39,694 nt of DNA from Phenylobacterium sp. (GCF_028290885.1 NZ_JAQGIZ010000194.1:1-39694); one strand, 5' to 3'. Shown: positions 25,181-33,141, counted from the stretch's first letter. The notes: generated by a model not told the origin, from the sequence alone. Made by a program: numbers and translations.

Positions 25181-27178
25181 CTAGCTTCTCACCTTCACAT
25201 ATTCCCCCGGGGCGTCGCCCAATGGCTTCAGCTTGCCCTTCGCCGGATCGCGCGCCGGTACCTGCTTGCCGGACCTGGCCTTCAGCCATTCGATCCAGTG
25301 CGGCCACCAGGAACCGCCCGTCTCCTTGGCCCCGGCCTGCCATTCCTCCAGCGAGGCGGGCAGCTGATCGTTCGTCCAGTGCTGGTACTTGTTGGCGGCC
25401 GGCGCATTGATCACGCCGGCGATGTGGCCCGAGCCGGCGAGTGTGAAGGTCACCGGCCCGCCGAACAGCCTGGCGCCCTTGTAGACCGAGCGGGCGGGCG
25501 CGATGTGGTCCTCCTTCGAGGACTGCACGTAGATCGGCGTCTTCACCGTCCCAAGGTCGAGCTTCACGTCGTCGAGGACCAGCTCACCCTTGGCCAGGGC
25601 GTTCTCGCCGTAGAACTTGCGCAGGTAGTACAGGTGCAGCGTCTTCGGCATCCGCGTCTGGTCCGAGTTCCAGAACAACAGGTCGAAGGGCTTTGGCTCC
25701 TTGCCCAGCAGGTAGTTGCTCACGAAGAACGACCAGACCAGGTCGTTGGCCCTGAGCGCATTGAAGGTGTCGGCCATCACCTGGCCGGAGAGCACGCCGC
25801 CGCCCGCGTCCATTTTCTTCTCGAGGTCGGCCAGCCAGTCCTCGTTGGTGAACAGCAGCAGGTCGCCGGCTTCCGAGAAGTCCTGCTGGGCGGCGAAGAA
25901 GGTGGCCGAGGCGATCCGCTTGTCGTCGGTGGCCGCCATGTGGGCCAGGGTCGAAGAGAGCAGGGTGCCGCCGATGCAGTAGCCGACGGTGTTCACCCGA
26001 TCCACGCCGCATTGCTCCATGGCGGCCTGCGTCCCGGCGTAGATGCCTTCGCGCATGTAGTCTTCGAAGGTGCGATGGGCGAGCTCGGGGGTCGGGTTGA
26101 CCCAGGAGGCCACGAAGACGGTGATCCCCTGGGCGGCCAGCCAGCGGATCATCGAGTTCTCGGGCCGCAGGTCGAGGATGTAGAACTTGTTGATCCACGG
26201 CGGGAAGATCACCAGCGGGATTTCGCAGACCGTCTCCGTCGCCGGAGAAAACTGCAAGAGCTCGATGATTTCGTTGCGGAACACGACCTTGCCGGGCGCG
26301 GTCGCCACGTTCTCGCCGATCTTGAACATCTCGTAGTCGGTCTGGGCGATGGAGAGCTGGCCGCCGCCGCGGTCGAGGTCGGCGGCGAAGTTCTCCATGC
26401 CGCGCACCAGGCTCTCGCCGCCGGTGGCCATCACCTCGCGCAGCGCCGCGGGGTTGGAGGCCAGGAAGTTGGACGGCGAGAAGGCGTCGGTGAGCATCTT
26501 CATGAAGAACTCGACCCGCCGCTTGCTCATCGGGTCGGCGCCCTCGACCTCGGCCACCAGGCCGTTCATCCAGTTGGCGGTGAGCAGGTAGGACTGCTTG
26601 ATCACGTCGAAGACCGGGTTCTCGGCCCAGTCGGGATCGGCGAATCGCTTGTCGCCACGGGCCGGCGCTGCGACCGCGTCGGGCGCTTCCCCGCCCATGC
26701 GCCGCGCCGTCGCCTGCCACAGGTCGAGGTATTGCGAGAACAGGTTGGCCTGGGCGCGCATCAGCCGGTCGGGCTGGGCGGCGAGGCGGCCCATCACCTC
26801 GGTCAGCGCCGGCGCCACGTGGAACGGGTCGGGGGATAGCGCCGCCGGCCGGTCGGCCTGGCGCAGCGCCATCTCGGCGATCGCGCCCTGGGCGGTGAGC
26901 GCGGCGCGGGCGAGGTTCATCGAGAGCTTCTCGACCTGCGCCCGCTGCTCGGCCGTCATGGCCGCGACGTCGACCCGGGGCGGGGCAGGGGCCGCCTGGT
27001 CCTGCGTGGCGGCCGCGGCCGGCTGCTCTTCCGGCAAGGGCGGCATCGCCTTCGCCTTGGACTTGGCTTTCGCCTTGCGCTTTCCCTTGCCCTCGCCCTT
27101 GCCTTGGGCGGACTTGGCGGCCCGCTTCTCGGCTTTGGGAACCTTCGCGGCCTTTGCCGGCGAGGTTTGCTCGCTCAT
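25181..27178 (-). CDS. phaC: Class I poly(3-hydroxyalkanoate) synthase with basic N-terminal tail
   Basis: A 665-residue PHA synthase that polymerises hydroxyacyl-CoA into storage granules. The catalytic triad is Cys401 (lipase-like box GYCIGG), Asp557 (SSKEDHIAP) and His585 (GSGHIAGVINAP). The PhaC N-domain begins near residue 110. The N-terminal 45 residues are rich in Lys and Ala with KGK/KAK repeats (residues 11-44), making the protein longer than the roughly 590 residues usual for class I. ATG 27178 has GGAGGA seven bases upstream, so this tail is likely really translated. It is divergent from a small lipoprotein gene 75 nt away. No phaA/phaB/phaR is in the window. Confidence 0.95.
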   Translation of the reverse strand: MSEQTSPAKAAKVPKAEKRAAKSAQGKGEGKGKRKAKAKSKAKAMPPLPEEQPAAAATQDQAAPAPPRVDVAAMTAEQRAQVEKLSMNLARAALTAQGAIAEMALRQADRPAALSPDPFHVAPALTEVMGRLAAQPDRLMRAQANLFSQYLDLWQATARRMGGEAPDAVAAPARGDKRFADPDWAENPVFDVIKQSYLLTANWMNGLVAEVEGADPMSKRRVEFFMKMLTDAFSPSNFLASNPAALREVMATGGESLVRGMENFAADLDRGGGQLSIAQTDYEMFKIGENVATAPGKVVFRNEIIELLQFSPATETVCEIPLVIFPPWINKFYILDLRPENSMIRWLAAQGITVFVASWVNPTPELAHRTFEDYMREGIYAGTQAAMEQCGVDRVNTVGYCIGGTLLSSTLAHMAATDDKRIASATFFAAQQDFSEAGDLLLFTNEDWLADLEKKMDAGGGVLSGQVMADTFNALRANDLVWSFFVSNYLLGKEPKPFDLLFWNSDQTRMPKTLHLYYLRKFYGENALAKGELVLDDVKLDLGTVKTPIYVQSSKEDHIAPARSVYKGARLFGGPVTFTLAGSGHIAGVINAPAANKYQHWTNDQLPASLEEWQAGAKETGGSWWPHWIEWLKARSGKQVPARDPAKGKLKPLGDAPGEYVKVRS

Positions 27179-27253
27179 CGGTCGTTCCTCCGGCGGCGAA
27201 AGCGCGTGCGCCCTTTCGCCGATCTCGATCATCGCATAAGACCGGACCGGAAA

Positions 27254-27712
27254 ATGGATGTCCGGTCGAGCCTTTTCGTGAACGTCCGTCGGAGCGGCGT
27301 GGCTGCGCAGTTTCTGGCGAGCGTCGGCGCCTGCGCCATGCTGTCGGCCTGCGTCGGCAATCCGTTTAAGGACGCCAAGGTCGATCCGCGCTCGCCGATC
27401 GCCGCCGAGGTGGCCAGGACTGTGCGGTCCGACGCGCCCTATCCGACCTTCGCCGGCATCCCGCCGGTTCCGAAGGATGTGCGTCCGCACAAGCAGTACG
27501 GCCAGGCCGCGGCCCAGATCGAGCAGACCAGGGCCGACGTCGTACGCGCCACCGGCGACGACAGCTGGACGCTGAACAACAGCGAGACCTTCGCCGACCA
27601 GGCGCGGTCCGCCGCGGGCCCCGAACTGGCGCCCGCCCAGCAGTCGGACACCGAGGCCTTCGCCAAGGATCTGCGCAAGCGAGCTACCCCGCCTCCGCCG
27701 CCCCCGAGATAG
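27254..27712 (+). CDS. Hypothetical lipoprotein
   Basis: A 152-residue probable lipoprotein: a basic N-terminus, a hydrophobic stretch (residues about 16-31) and a lipobox LSAC with Cys33. The mature part is hydrophilic, with VGNPFKDAKVDPRSPIAAEVA after the Cys, a PTFAGIPPVPKDVRP segment, a helix-forming middle and a C-terminal tail of six or more prolines. I do not recognise a characterised family, though similar short proteins occur beside phaC-type genes in Caulobacterales as far as I recall. It is likely membrane-tethered in the periplasm. The frame is open from 27104, but the ATG at 27254 gives a proper signal peptide. Confidence 0.72.
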   Translation: MDVRSSLFVNVRRSGVAAQFLASVGACAMLSACVGNPFKDAKVDPRSPIAAEVARTVRSDAPYPTFAGIPPVPKDVRPHKQYGQAAAQIEQTRADVVRATGDDSWTLNNSETFADQARSAAGPELAPAQQSDTEAFAKDLRKRATPPPPPPR

Positions 27713-27838
27713 GGGCCTGCGGAGGCAGAAAATTCATCGAACCATGGCTTGGCTGGCTCCGGCCCGGAGTCTATCCATGCCCGACTTCACCTCCGAAGAA
27801 AGCCGCACCCGGGCAGCTCGCGGCGCAAGACCTTCGAC

Positions 27839-29059
27839 ATGACCCCCGACTTCCACAGCATCCGACGCCTCCCGCCCTACGTCCTCGAGGAGGTCAACCG
27901 CATCAAGGCGCGCCTGCGCGCCCAGGGTACGGACATCATCGACTTCGGCATGGGCAATCCCGACATGCCGACGCCCAAGCACATCGTCGACAAGCTGATC
28001 GAGACGGCGCGCGATCCCAAGGCCGGGCGCTATTCGGCGTCGAAGGGGATCGTCGGCCTCAGGCGGGCGATGGCCGGCTATTACGCCCGCCGGTTCGGCG
28101 TGAAGCTGAACCATGAGAGCGAGGTGATCGCTACGCTTGGCTCCAAGGAGGGGTTCGCCAACCTGGCCCAGGCCCTGACCGCGCCGGGCGACGTGATCGT
28201 CTGCCCGAACCCGGCCTATCCGATCCACGCCTACGGCTTCATCATGGCCGGCGGGGTGATCCGACACGTGCCGGCCCTGTCGCCGGAGGACTACCTGGCC
28301 GGCGTCAGCCGGGCCGTGAAGCACTCCGCGCCGCCGCCGACCGTGCTGATCCTGTCCTATCCGTCGAACCCGACCGCCCAGTGCGTCGACCTCGACTTCT
28401 ACAAGGACGCCATCGCTCTGGCGAAAAAGCACGAGATGCTGGTGATCTCCGACATCGCCTATTCGGAGATCTATTTCGACGACAACCCGCCGCCCAGCGT
28501 GCTCCAGATCGAGGGCGCCAAGGAGATCGCCGTCGAGGTCAACTCGCTGTCCAAGACCTACGCGATGGCCGGCTGGCGGGTGGGCATGGTGGTCGGCAAC
28601 GAGCGCATCTGCGCGGCGCTCGCCCGGGTGAAATCCTACCTCGACTATGGCGCCTACACCCCGATCCAGGTGGCGGCGGCCGCGGCGTTGAACGGCCCGC
28701 AGGACTGCGTCGAGGAGATCCGCGGCATCTACAAGTCGCGTCGCGACGTGCTGGTGGAATCGATGAAGCGGGCCGGCTGGGACATCCCCTCGCCCTCGGC
28801 CTCGATGTTCGCCTGGGCGCCGGTGCCCGAGAAGTTCCGGGAAGTCGGCAGCCTGCTGTTCTCGAAGCTACTGATCGAGGAGGCCGGCGTCGCTGTGGCG
28901 CCCGGGGTTGGCTTCGGCGAGTACGGCGAGGGCTTCGTCCGCGTCGGCCTGGTCGAGAACGAGCACCGCATCCGCCAGGCGGCCCGCAACGTGAAGAAGT
29001 TCCTCGGCCAGGCCGACGAGATCCTGGCTCGCGCCCACAACACCCTGGCCGCCCAATGA
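27839..29059 (+). CDS. PLP-dependent class I/II aminotransferase (AlaC / LL-DAP-aminotransferase-like)
   Basis: A 406-residue fold-type I aminotransferase. The PLP lysine is Lys239 in NSLSKTYAMAGWRVG; other family marks are FGMGNPDMPTP, RYSASKGIVGLRRAMAGYY, SYPSNPTA and the Asp-Ile-Ala-Tyr of ISDIAYSEIYF. It resembles AlaC (alanine-forming) and enzymes annotated as LL-diaminopimelate aminotransferase; specificity cannot be read from sequence. ATG 27839 gives the family N-terminus (MTPDFHSIRRLPPYVLEEVN). Its stop overlaps the hom start in an ATGA, which ties it to aspartate-family amino acid synthesis and may hint at the substrate. Confidence 0.9.
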   Translation: MTPDFHSIRRLPPYVLEEVNRIKARLRAQGTDIIDFGMGNPDMPTPKHIVDKLIETARDPKAGRYSASKGIVGLRRAMAGYYARRFGVKLNHESEVIATLGSKEGFANLAQALTAPGDVIVCPNPAYPIHAYGFIMAGGVIRHVPALSPEDYLAGVSRAVKHSAPPPTVLILSYPSNPTAQCVDLDFYKDAIALAKKHEMLVISDIAYSEIYFDDNPPPSVLQIEGAKEIAVEVNSLSKTYAMAGWRVGMVVGNERICAALARVKSYLDYGAYTPIQVAAAAALNGPQDCVEEIRGIYKSRRDVLVESMKRAGWDIPSPSASMFAWAPVPEKFREVGSLLFSKLLIEEAGVAVAPGVGFGEYGEGFVRVGLVENEHRIRQAARNVKKFLGQADEILARAHNTLAAQ

Positions 29060-30363
29060 CTACACCACGCACCTGGCGCGTCGGCGTCGCGGGTCTCGGC
29101 ACCGTGGGCGCGGGGTTGCTCAAATTCCTGGCCGAGCGGCCGGACTTCGCCCCGGCCGGCGGACGTGCCGTCGTGACCGGCGTGTCGGCGCGCTCGCGGT
29201 CGCGCCCGAGGCCGTTCGACATCGCGGGCCTGCCGTGGTTTGACGATCCGGTGGCGCTGGCGGCCTCGCCGGACACGGACGTGTTCGTGGAGCTGATCGG
29301 CGGCTCTGACGGCCCGGCCAAGGCCGCGGTGGAGGCGGCGCTCGGCGCCGGCAAGCCCGTGGTCACCGCCAACAAGGCGCTGATCGCCGAGCATGGGGCG
29401 GAACTCGCCGCGCTCGCCGAGGCCAAGGGCGCGCCGCTGTTGTTCGAGGCCGCGGTGATGGGCGGCACGCCGGCGGTGAAGATGCTGCGCGAGGCCATGG
29501 TCGGCGACGAGGTCAAGTCGGTGGCCGGCATCCTCAACGGCACCTGCAACTACATCCTGACCGAGATGGAGGCCACCGGCCGGCCGTTCGCCGAGGTGCT
29601 GGCCGAGGCCCAGCGGCTGGGCTACGCGGAGGCCGACCCGACCATGGACGTCGGCGGGTTCGACGCCGCCCACAAGATCTCCATCCTGGCGGCGCTGGCC
29701 TTCGGCTGCGCCCCCAACTACGCCGCCGCCGAGATCGAGGGCATCGAGGGCGTCGACCTGCTGGACATCCAGCTCGCCCGCGACCTCGGCTACCGGATCA
29801 AGCTGGTGGCCTCCGCCGATCGCTCGCCGGACGGCGTGCTGGTCCGCGTGCATCCTTCGCTGGCCCCGCTGGCGCATCCGCTGGCCCAGGCGGGCGGGGC
29901 GCTGAACGCGCTGTTCATCGAGGGTGCGCGGATCGGGCGGATCTTCATCCAGGGTCCCGGCGCGGGCTCGGGCCCCACCGCCGCCGCGGTCGCCGCCGAT
30001 ATCGCCGACGTGATGACCGGCGCCACCCGCCCGGTCTTCCAGGCGCCGGCCGGACAGCTCAAGCCGTTCACGCCGGTCGATCCGTCGAAGAGCGTCGGGC
30101 GCGCCTACCTGCGCCTCTCCGTGAAGGACGAGCCCGGGGTGATCGCCGCGGTCTCCGAGACCCTGGCCGAGGCCGGCGTCTCCATCGAGAGCTTCCTGCA
30201 GAAGCCCATCGAGAACGCCCCGGACATCCTCAAGGGAGGCGTGCCCATCGTGCTCACCACCCACGCGGTGGCCGAATCCGTGCTGAAGGCCGCCATCGAG
30301 CGGATCGCCGGCCTGCCGGCTGTGCTCGACCGGCCGCGCCTGCTACGCATCGCCCGCATCTAA
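29056..30363 (+). CDS. hom: Homoserine dehydrogenase
   Basis: A 435-residue monofunctional homoserine dehydrogenase, which reduces aspartate semialdehyde to homoserine on the way to threonine and methionine. The N-terminal NAD(P)-binding motif is GVAGLGTVGAG; the catalytic region shows ANKALIAEHG, EAAVMGGTPAVKMLREAM, GILNGTCNYILTEME and GYAEADPTMDVGGFDAAHK; and a C-terminal ACT domain starts about residue 355 (RLSVKDEPGVIAAVSETLAEAGVSIES, in part), indicating allosteric control by threonine. It begins inside the aminotransferase stop (ATGA) and is followed 37 nt later by glpX. Confidence 0.96.
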   Translation: MTTPRTWRVGVAGLGTVGAGLLKFLAERPDFAPAGGRAVVTGVSARSRSRPRPFDIAGLPWFDDPVALAASPDTDVFVELIGGSDGPAKAAVEAALGAGKPVVTANKALIAEHGAELAALAEAKGAPLLFEAAVMGGTPAVKMLREAMVGDEVKSVAGILNGTCNYILTEMEATGRPFAEVLAEAQRLGYAEADPTMDVGGFDAAHKISILAALAFGCAPNYAAAEIEGIEGVDLLDIQLARDLGYRIKLVASADRSPDGVLVRVHPSLAPLAHPLAQAGGALNALFIEGARIGRIFIQGPGAGSGPTAAAVAADIADVMTGATRPVFQAPAGQLKPFTPVDPSKSVGRAYLRLSVKDEPGVIAAVSETLAEAGVSIESFLQKPIENAPDILKGGVPIVLTTHAVAESVLKAAIERIAGLPAVLDRPRLLRIARI

Positions 30364-30400
30364 CCTTTCCACGAGAAGAACGGCCGGAGACGCTGAAGAG

Positions 30401-31354
30401 ATGAGTTCCCAGATCCTGGACCGCAGCCTGGTGCTGGAAGCCGTCCGCGTCACCGAGATCGCCGCCATCGCCGCCTGGAAGCTTGTCGGACGCGGCGACG
30501 AGAAGGCCGCCGACCAGGCCGCCGTCGACGCCATGCGCACCGCCCTCAACGACCTCGACATCGACGGCGAGATCGTCATCGGCGAGGGCGAGCGCGACGA
30601 GGCGCCGATGCTCTACATCGGCGAAAAGGTCGGCAAGGGCGGCAAGCGCAAGATCGACATCGCGCTGGACCCGCTGGAAGGCACGACGCTCACCGCCAAG
30701 GCCATGGCCAACGCGCTGGCGGTGATGGCCTGGGCGCCGAAGGGGACCATGCTCAACGCGCCGGACACCTACATGGACAAGATCGCCTGCGGGCCGGGCT
30801 ATCCCGCCGGCGTCATCGACCTCGACAAGTCCCCGGCCGACAACGTCAAGGCCCTGGCCAAGGCCAAGGGCGTCGAACCCTCCGAGATCACCGTCTGCGT
30901 GCTCGACCGCCCCCGCCACGCCGAGATCATCGCCGGCCTCCGCGCCGTGGGCGCGCGGGTCTATCTGATCACCGACGGCGACGTGGCGGGCGTGATGAAC
31001 ACCGCCGATCCTGCGACCGGGGTCGACCTCTACCTGGGCTCCGGCGGGGCGCCGGAAGGCGTGCTGGCCTGCGCCGCCCTCAAATGCGTCGGCGGCCAGT
31101 TCCAGGGCCGCCTGGTGTTCCGCAACGCCGACGAGCGGGCCCGCGCCGCCCGCGTCGGCATCACCGACCTCGACAAGAAGTACGACCTGCACGAGATGGT
31201 CCGCGCCGACGCCATCTTCGCCGCCACCGGCGTCACCAACGGCGCCCTGCTCGACGGCGTGAAGCTGGAAGGCGGCTTCGTCCACACCCACACCCTGGTG
31301 CTGAACTCGGCCACGCGCACGGCGCGCGAAGTGCGGATGAAGCGGCCGGTGTAG
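30401..31354 (+). CDS. glpX: Class II fructose-1,6-bisphosphatase
   Basis: A 317-residue GlpX-type phosphatase of gluconeogenesis. Metal- and substrate-binding motifs are visible: IGEGERDEAPML, IALDPLEGTT, GPGYPAGVIDLDKSP, DRPRHAEIIAGLR and GSGGAPEGVLACAALKC. The length is normal. GGAG lies upstream of the ATG but at a longer than ideal distance. It ends the collinear core gene block; the next 1.8 kb is the decayed accessory stretch before the recJ region. Confidence 0.96.
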   Translation: MSSQILDRSLVLEAVRVTEIAAIAAWKLVGRGDEKAADQAAVDAMRTALNDLDIDGEIVIGEGERDEAPMLYIGEKVGKGGKRKIDIALDPLEGTTLTAKAMANALAVMAWAPKGTMLNAPDTYMDKIACGPGYPAGVIDLDKSPADNVKALAKAKGVEPSEITVCVLDRPRHAEIIAGLRAVGARVYLITDGDVAGVMNTADPATGVDLYLGSGGAPEGVLACAALKCVGGQFQGRLVFRNADERARAARVGITDLDKKYDLHEMVRADAIFAATGVTNGALLDGVKLEGGFVHTHTLVLNSATRTAREVRMKRPV

Positions 31355-31454
31355 GAGGAGGGGCCAGGCGCGGGGTCTCTCGGCTCATAGCTGACGTTCG
31401 CAAGGTCTGCTTCTGAGAGTCAGCCAAGGACACGCCAAGCCAACGCCCTCCGTC

Positions 31455-31595
31455 TCACAGGGTGACTGGCTCGCCCGCCTCGAGCTGGCGTAGAGCCGCA
31501 AGCCGGGCGTGAACCGCCTGGACGACGACCGAGCCCTCGCCCACGGCCGAGGCGACCCGTTTCACCGAACCCGCGCGGACGTCTCCCACGGCCGC
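31455..31595 (-). pseudogene. C-terminal remnant of a thioredoxin-reductase-like FAD enzyme
   Basis: Reading the minus strand from about 31595 to the TGA at 31457-31455 gives a 46-residue peptide that includes AVGDVRAGSVKRVASAVGEG and then VVVQAVHARL. This is the conserved FAD-binding 'GDVR-x-GS-x-KRVA-x-A-x-GEG' end of thioredoxin-reductase-like proteins, especially those fused to a cyclic-nucleotide-binding domain. Nothing upstream continues the protein; at about 31595 the sequence switches to a LysR-like gene end on the opposite strand. It is a truncated relic. Confidence 0.65.
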
Positions 31596-31667
31596 ATGCC
31601 GACGGCCAAGGCCCGCGCCTTCGCGGCCTTCGTCGAGCGGGAACTCTCGCAGCCGTCAGCGGGCTAG
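31590..31667 (+). pseudogene. C-terminal remnant of a LysR-family regulator
   Basis: The plus-strand frame ending at TAG 31665-31667 reads GRMPTAKARAFAAFVEREL and then SQPSAG. The pattern 'P-x-K-x-RAF-x-x-F-(V/L)-x-x-x-L' directly before the stop is the usual end of LysR effector domains. The frame has no support upstream of about 31590. The peptide is short, so the call rests on pattern recognition only. Confidence 0.45.
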
Positions 31668-31798
31668 GGCGCGCACTCATAAATTTCGGGAGGTCCGCTT
31701 CGCACCGAAAGCGACCGAGATCTTGCGGTGACGCAGTATGTCGCGATGGGTCACAAGCAGCCCATGTTGGCGATCTCGACAGTCCCAGAGTGCACGCA

Positions 31799-32485
31799 CT
31801 AGATCTGCGGGTCTGCTTTCGGTCCTGGGCCGCTTTGCCCCACGCGTGGCTCTATCCCAGCCAGCAGCCGCTGAATATTGGCGCGATGGCGCACGATCAC
31901 GTAGACGCCGCCTGCAATCACCAGCAGCCGATAGGGCGCCGGTTGCTCCAGGGCGCAGACGAGGACGATCGCGGTCAAAGCCGCGAGCATCGAGCCAAGG
32001 GAAACGATCCGAAAAACAGCCACCACGACGCCAAAAGCCGTCGCGGCGCCCAAACCGACGGGCCAAGACATCGCCAGCAACACGCCGAGCCCCGTCGCAG
32101 CGGATTTGCCGCCTGCAAAATTCAACCAAACCGAACGGCTGTGCCCCAACAACACGGCAAGTCCGGCCAGGCAAACAGCCCAAGGCGCCCAGGTTTGCAG
32201 ATCAGGCGCTGTGGGTGGCGTGACGGACGGCAATGTATAGAGCCAAGGATAAAACCAGCGGGCAAAGACGATCGCTCCCACACCTTTCAGCACATCTACC
32301 AGGACCACCACCAACGCAGGCCATTTCCCCAGGGTTCGCAATACGTTGGTCGCCCCAATGGATTTGGAGCCGTGCTCTCGGATATCAATGCCCTTGAGCA
32401 GTTTCCCCGCCAGATAGCCTGTGGGCGTAGAACCGAAGAGATAAGCGATCCCCAATCCAACGACGCTCGCGATCCAGAAAACCAT
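31799..32485 (-). CDS. plsY: Glycerol-3-phosphate acyltransferase PlsY, cyanobacterial type (probably acquired)
   Basis: A 228-residue inner-membrane enzyme that transfers acyl groups from acyl-phosphate to glycerol-3-phosphate. The three PlsY motifs are present: GSTPTGYLAG (residues 18-27), HGSKSIGATNVLR (38-50) and GHSRSVWLNFAGGKSAATG (114-132). The Ser in place of Gly in motif 3, the LKGIDIREHGS segment, and the ending YVIVRHRANIQRLLAG followed by EPRVGQ are how I know cyanobacterial PlsY proteins. GC is visibly lower than in neighbours: two 60-nt lines inside the gene count 58% and 53%. ATG 32485 has GAGGTG upstream. It lies alone between remnants, opposite an IS5-type relic, so horizontal transfer is likely. 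The resident plsX is at 15.5 kb. Confidence 0.9.
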   Translation of the reverse strand: MVFWIASVVGLGIAYLFGSTPTGYLAGKLLKGIDIREHGSKSIGATNVLRTLGKWPALVVVLVDVLKGVGAIVFARWFYPWLYTLPSVTPPTAPDLQTWAPWAVCLAGLAVLLGHSRSVWLNFAGGKSAATGLGVLLAMSWPVGLGAATAFGVVVAVFRIVSLGSMLAALTAIVLVCALEQPAPYRLLVIAGGVYVIVRHRANIQRLLAGIEPRVGQSGPGPKADPQI

Positions 32486-32520
32486 GGGATTCACCTCGAC
32501 GCTCTAATTTCAGGCGATCA

Positions 32521-32757
32521 TCATTTGGTCGTCTAGGCGCATGGGCCAACATCCCGCCAAAAAGCAATCGCAACGACCCAATCTGCTTCGGCTCTTATCT
32601 CTACCGTGCCCACAACAGGTTCGAGCGTTTCTTCAATTGGATCAAGCAATGTCGTCCGGTGGCGACGCGTTACGATAAGCTTGCCGCCAATTACCTTGCC
32701 TGCGTCCAGCTTGCGTCAATCAGGTTATGGTTGCGCGTTAACGAGTCCGGGCGCTAG
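32521..32757 (+). mobile_element. IS5-family transposase, C-terminal remnant
   Basis: The frame ending at TAG 32755-32757 encodes about 75 residues including GAWANIPPKSNRNDPICFGS, YLYRAHNRFERFFNWIKQCR and VATRYDKLAANYLACVQLAS. This is the DDE-domain end of IS5-group (IS427-like) transposases, with the catalytic Glu in the RFERFFNWIK helix. The N-terminal two thirds are absent; upstream lies plsY on the other strand 36 nt away. No terminal inverted repeats or target duplication are recognisable. Its stop codon overlaps the stop of the enoyl-CoA-hydratase relic. Confidence 0.85.
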
Positions 32758-32923
32758 GCCGAGGCGCCGGCGCGGGCGACCTCGGCGGCGCTGATGCCTT
32801 CCAGCGCCAATCCATATCCCGCGCCTTCGTCGACCACGCGGCGTAGACCTCGAGGACTCCGTTCGCCTTCCGGCGAAGGGCGGCGTTCGGAAAGGCGCCG
32901 CTGTAAGTCTCGAACTTCGTCAT
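32754..32923 (-). pseudogene. Enoyl-CoA-hydratase-like gene with its middle deleted
   Basis: The minus strand has a good start (AGGAG seven bases before ATG 32923) and reads MTKFETYSGAFPNAALRRKA then NGVLEV, the N-terminus of an enoyl-CoA hydratase/isomerase family. Shortly after, near 32845, a different frame begins: LRRVVDEGAGYGLALEGISA then AEVARAGASA and TAG at 32756-32754, which looks like the C-terminus of the same kind of protein. About 200 residues and the frame relation are lost, so this is an internal deletion with a frameshift. The gene is inactive. The join of the two ends to one original gene is inference. Confidence 0.6.
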
Positions 32924-33141
32924 TTGCGGTCTCCTGCGGTTCCCCGGCTGGGCCGTTGCACGAGATAGCTCCACTTGAGCCCGCCAGGATGAGGGCGGGC
33001 GGCGATATGATCTATCCTATTGGGGAATGATCACGCGCGACATTGCGGACCCGCGCGACTGTACGCCGTTCGCTCGCGAGCCGATGTCCGCTCCGGGGGT
33101 GAAACCAACTCATCTAAAATTTGACAGACCGGCCCTCATGT
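32924..33141. other. Spacer between the hydratase relic and the LexA-box gene
   Basis: This stretch is mostly non-coding. At 33027 a possible ATG opens MITRDIADPRDCTPFARE, which recalls the first residues of LysR-type regulators that often stand divergent from enoyl-CoA hydratase genes, but the similarity ends after about 18 codons. TTGACA at 33121-33126 is a candidate -35 box for the gene at 33157. Confidence 0.35.

Larger units (their letters stand above)
31355..31798. other. Gene-remnant intergenic stretch between glpX and plsY
   Basis: There is no intact gene in this stretch. The middle holds two C-terminal gene ends, listed separately. 31355-31454 and 31668-31798 contain nothing that I can assign; the second part has an imperfect hairpin (GGTCCGCTT facing AAAGCGACC, about 31692-31716). 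A minus-strand open frame covering 31677-32183 lies mostly opposite to and out of frame with plsY and is not considered a gene. Confidence 0.5.

Noticed and set aside
31677..32183. 168-residue minus-strand open frame overlapping plsY
   Set aside because: PlsY in the other minus frame is recognisable over its full length; this frame shows no motif.
33027..33080. LysR-type N-terminal stub on the plus strand
   Set aside because: Only about 18 codons resemble the family start; too short to list as a separate gene relic.
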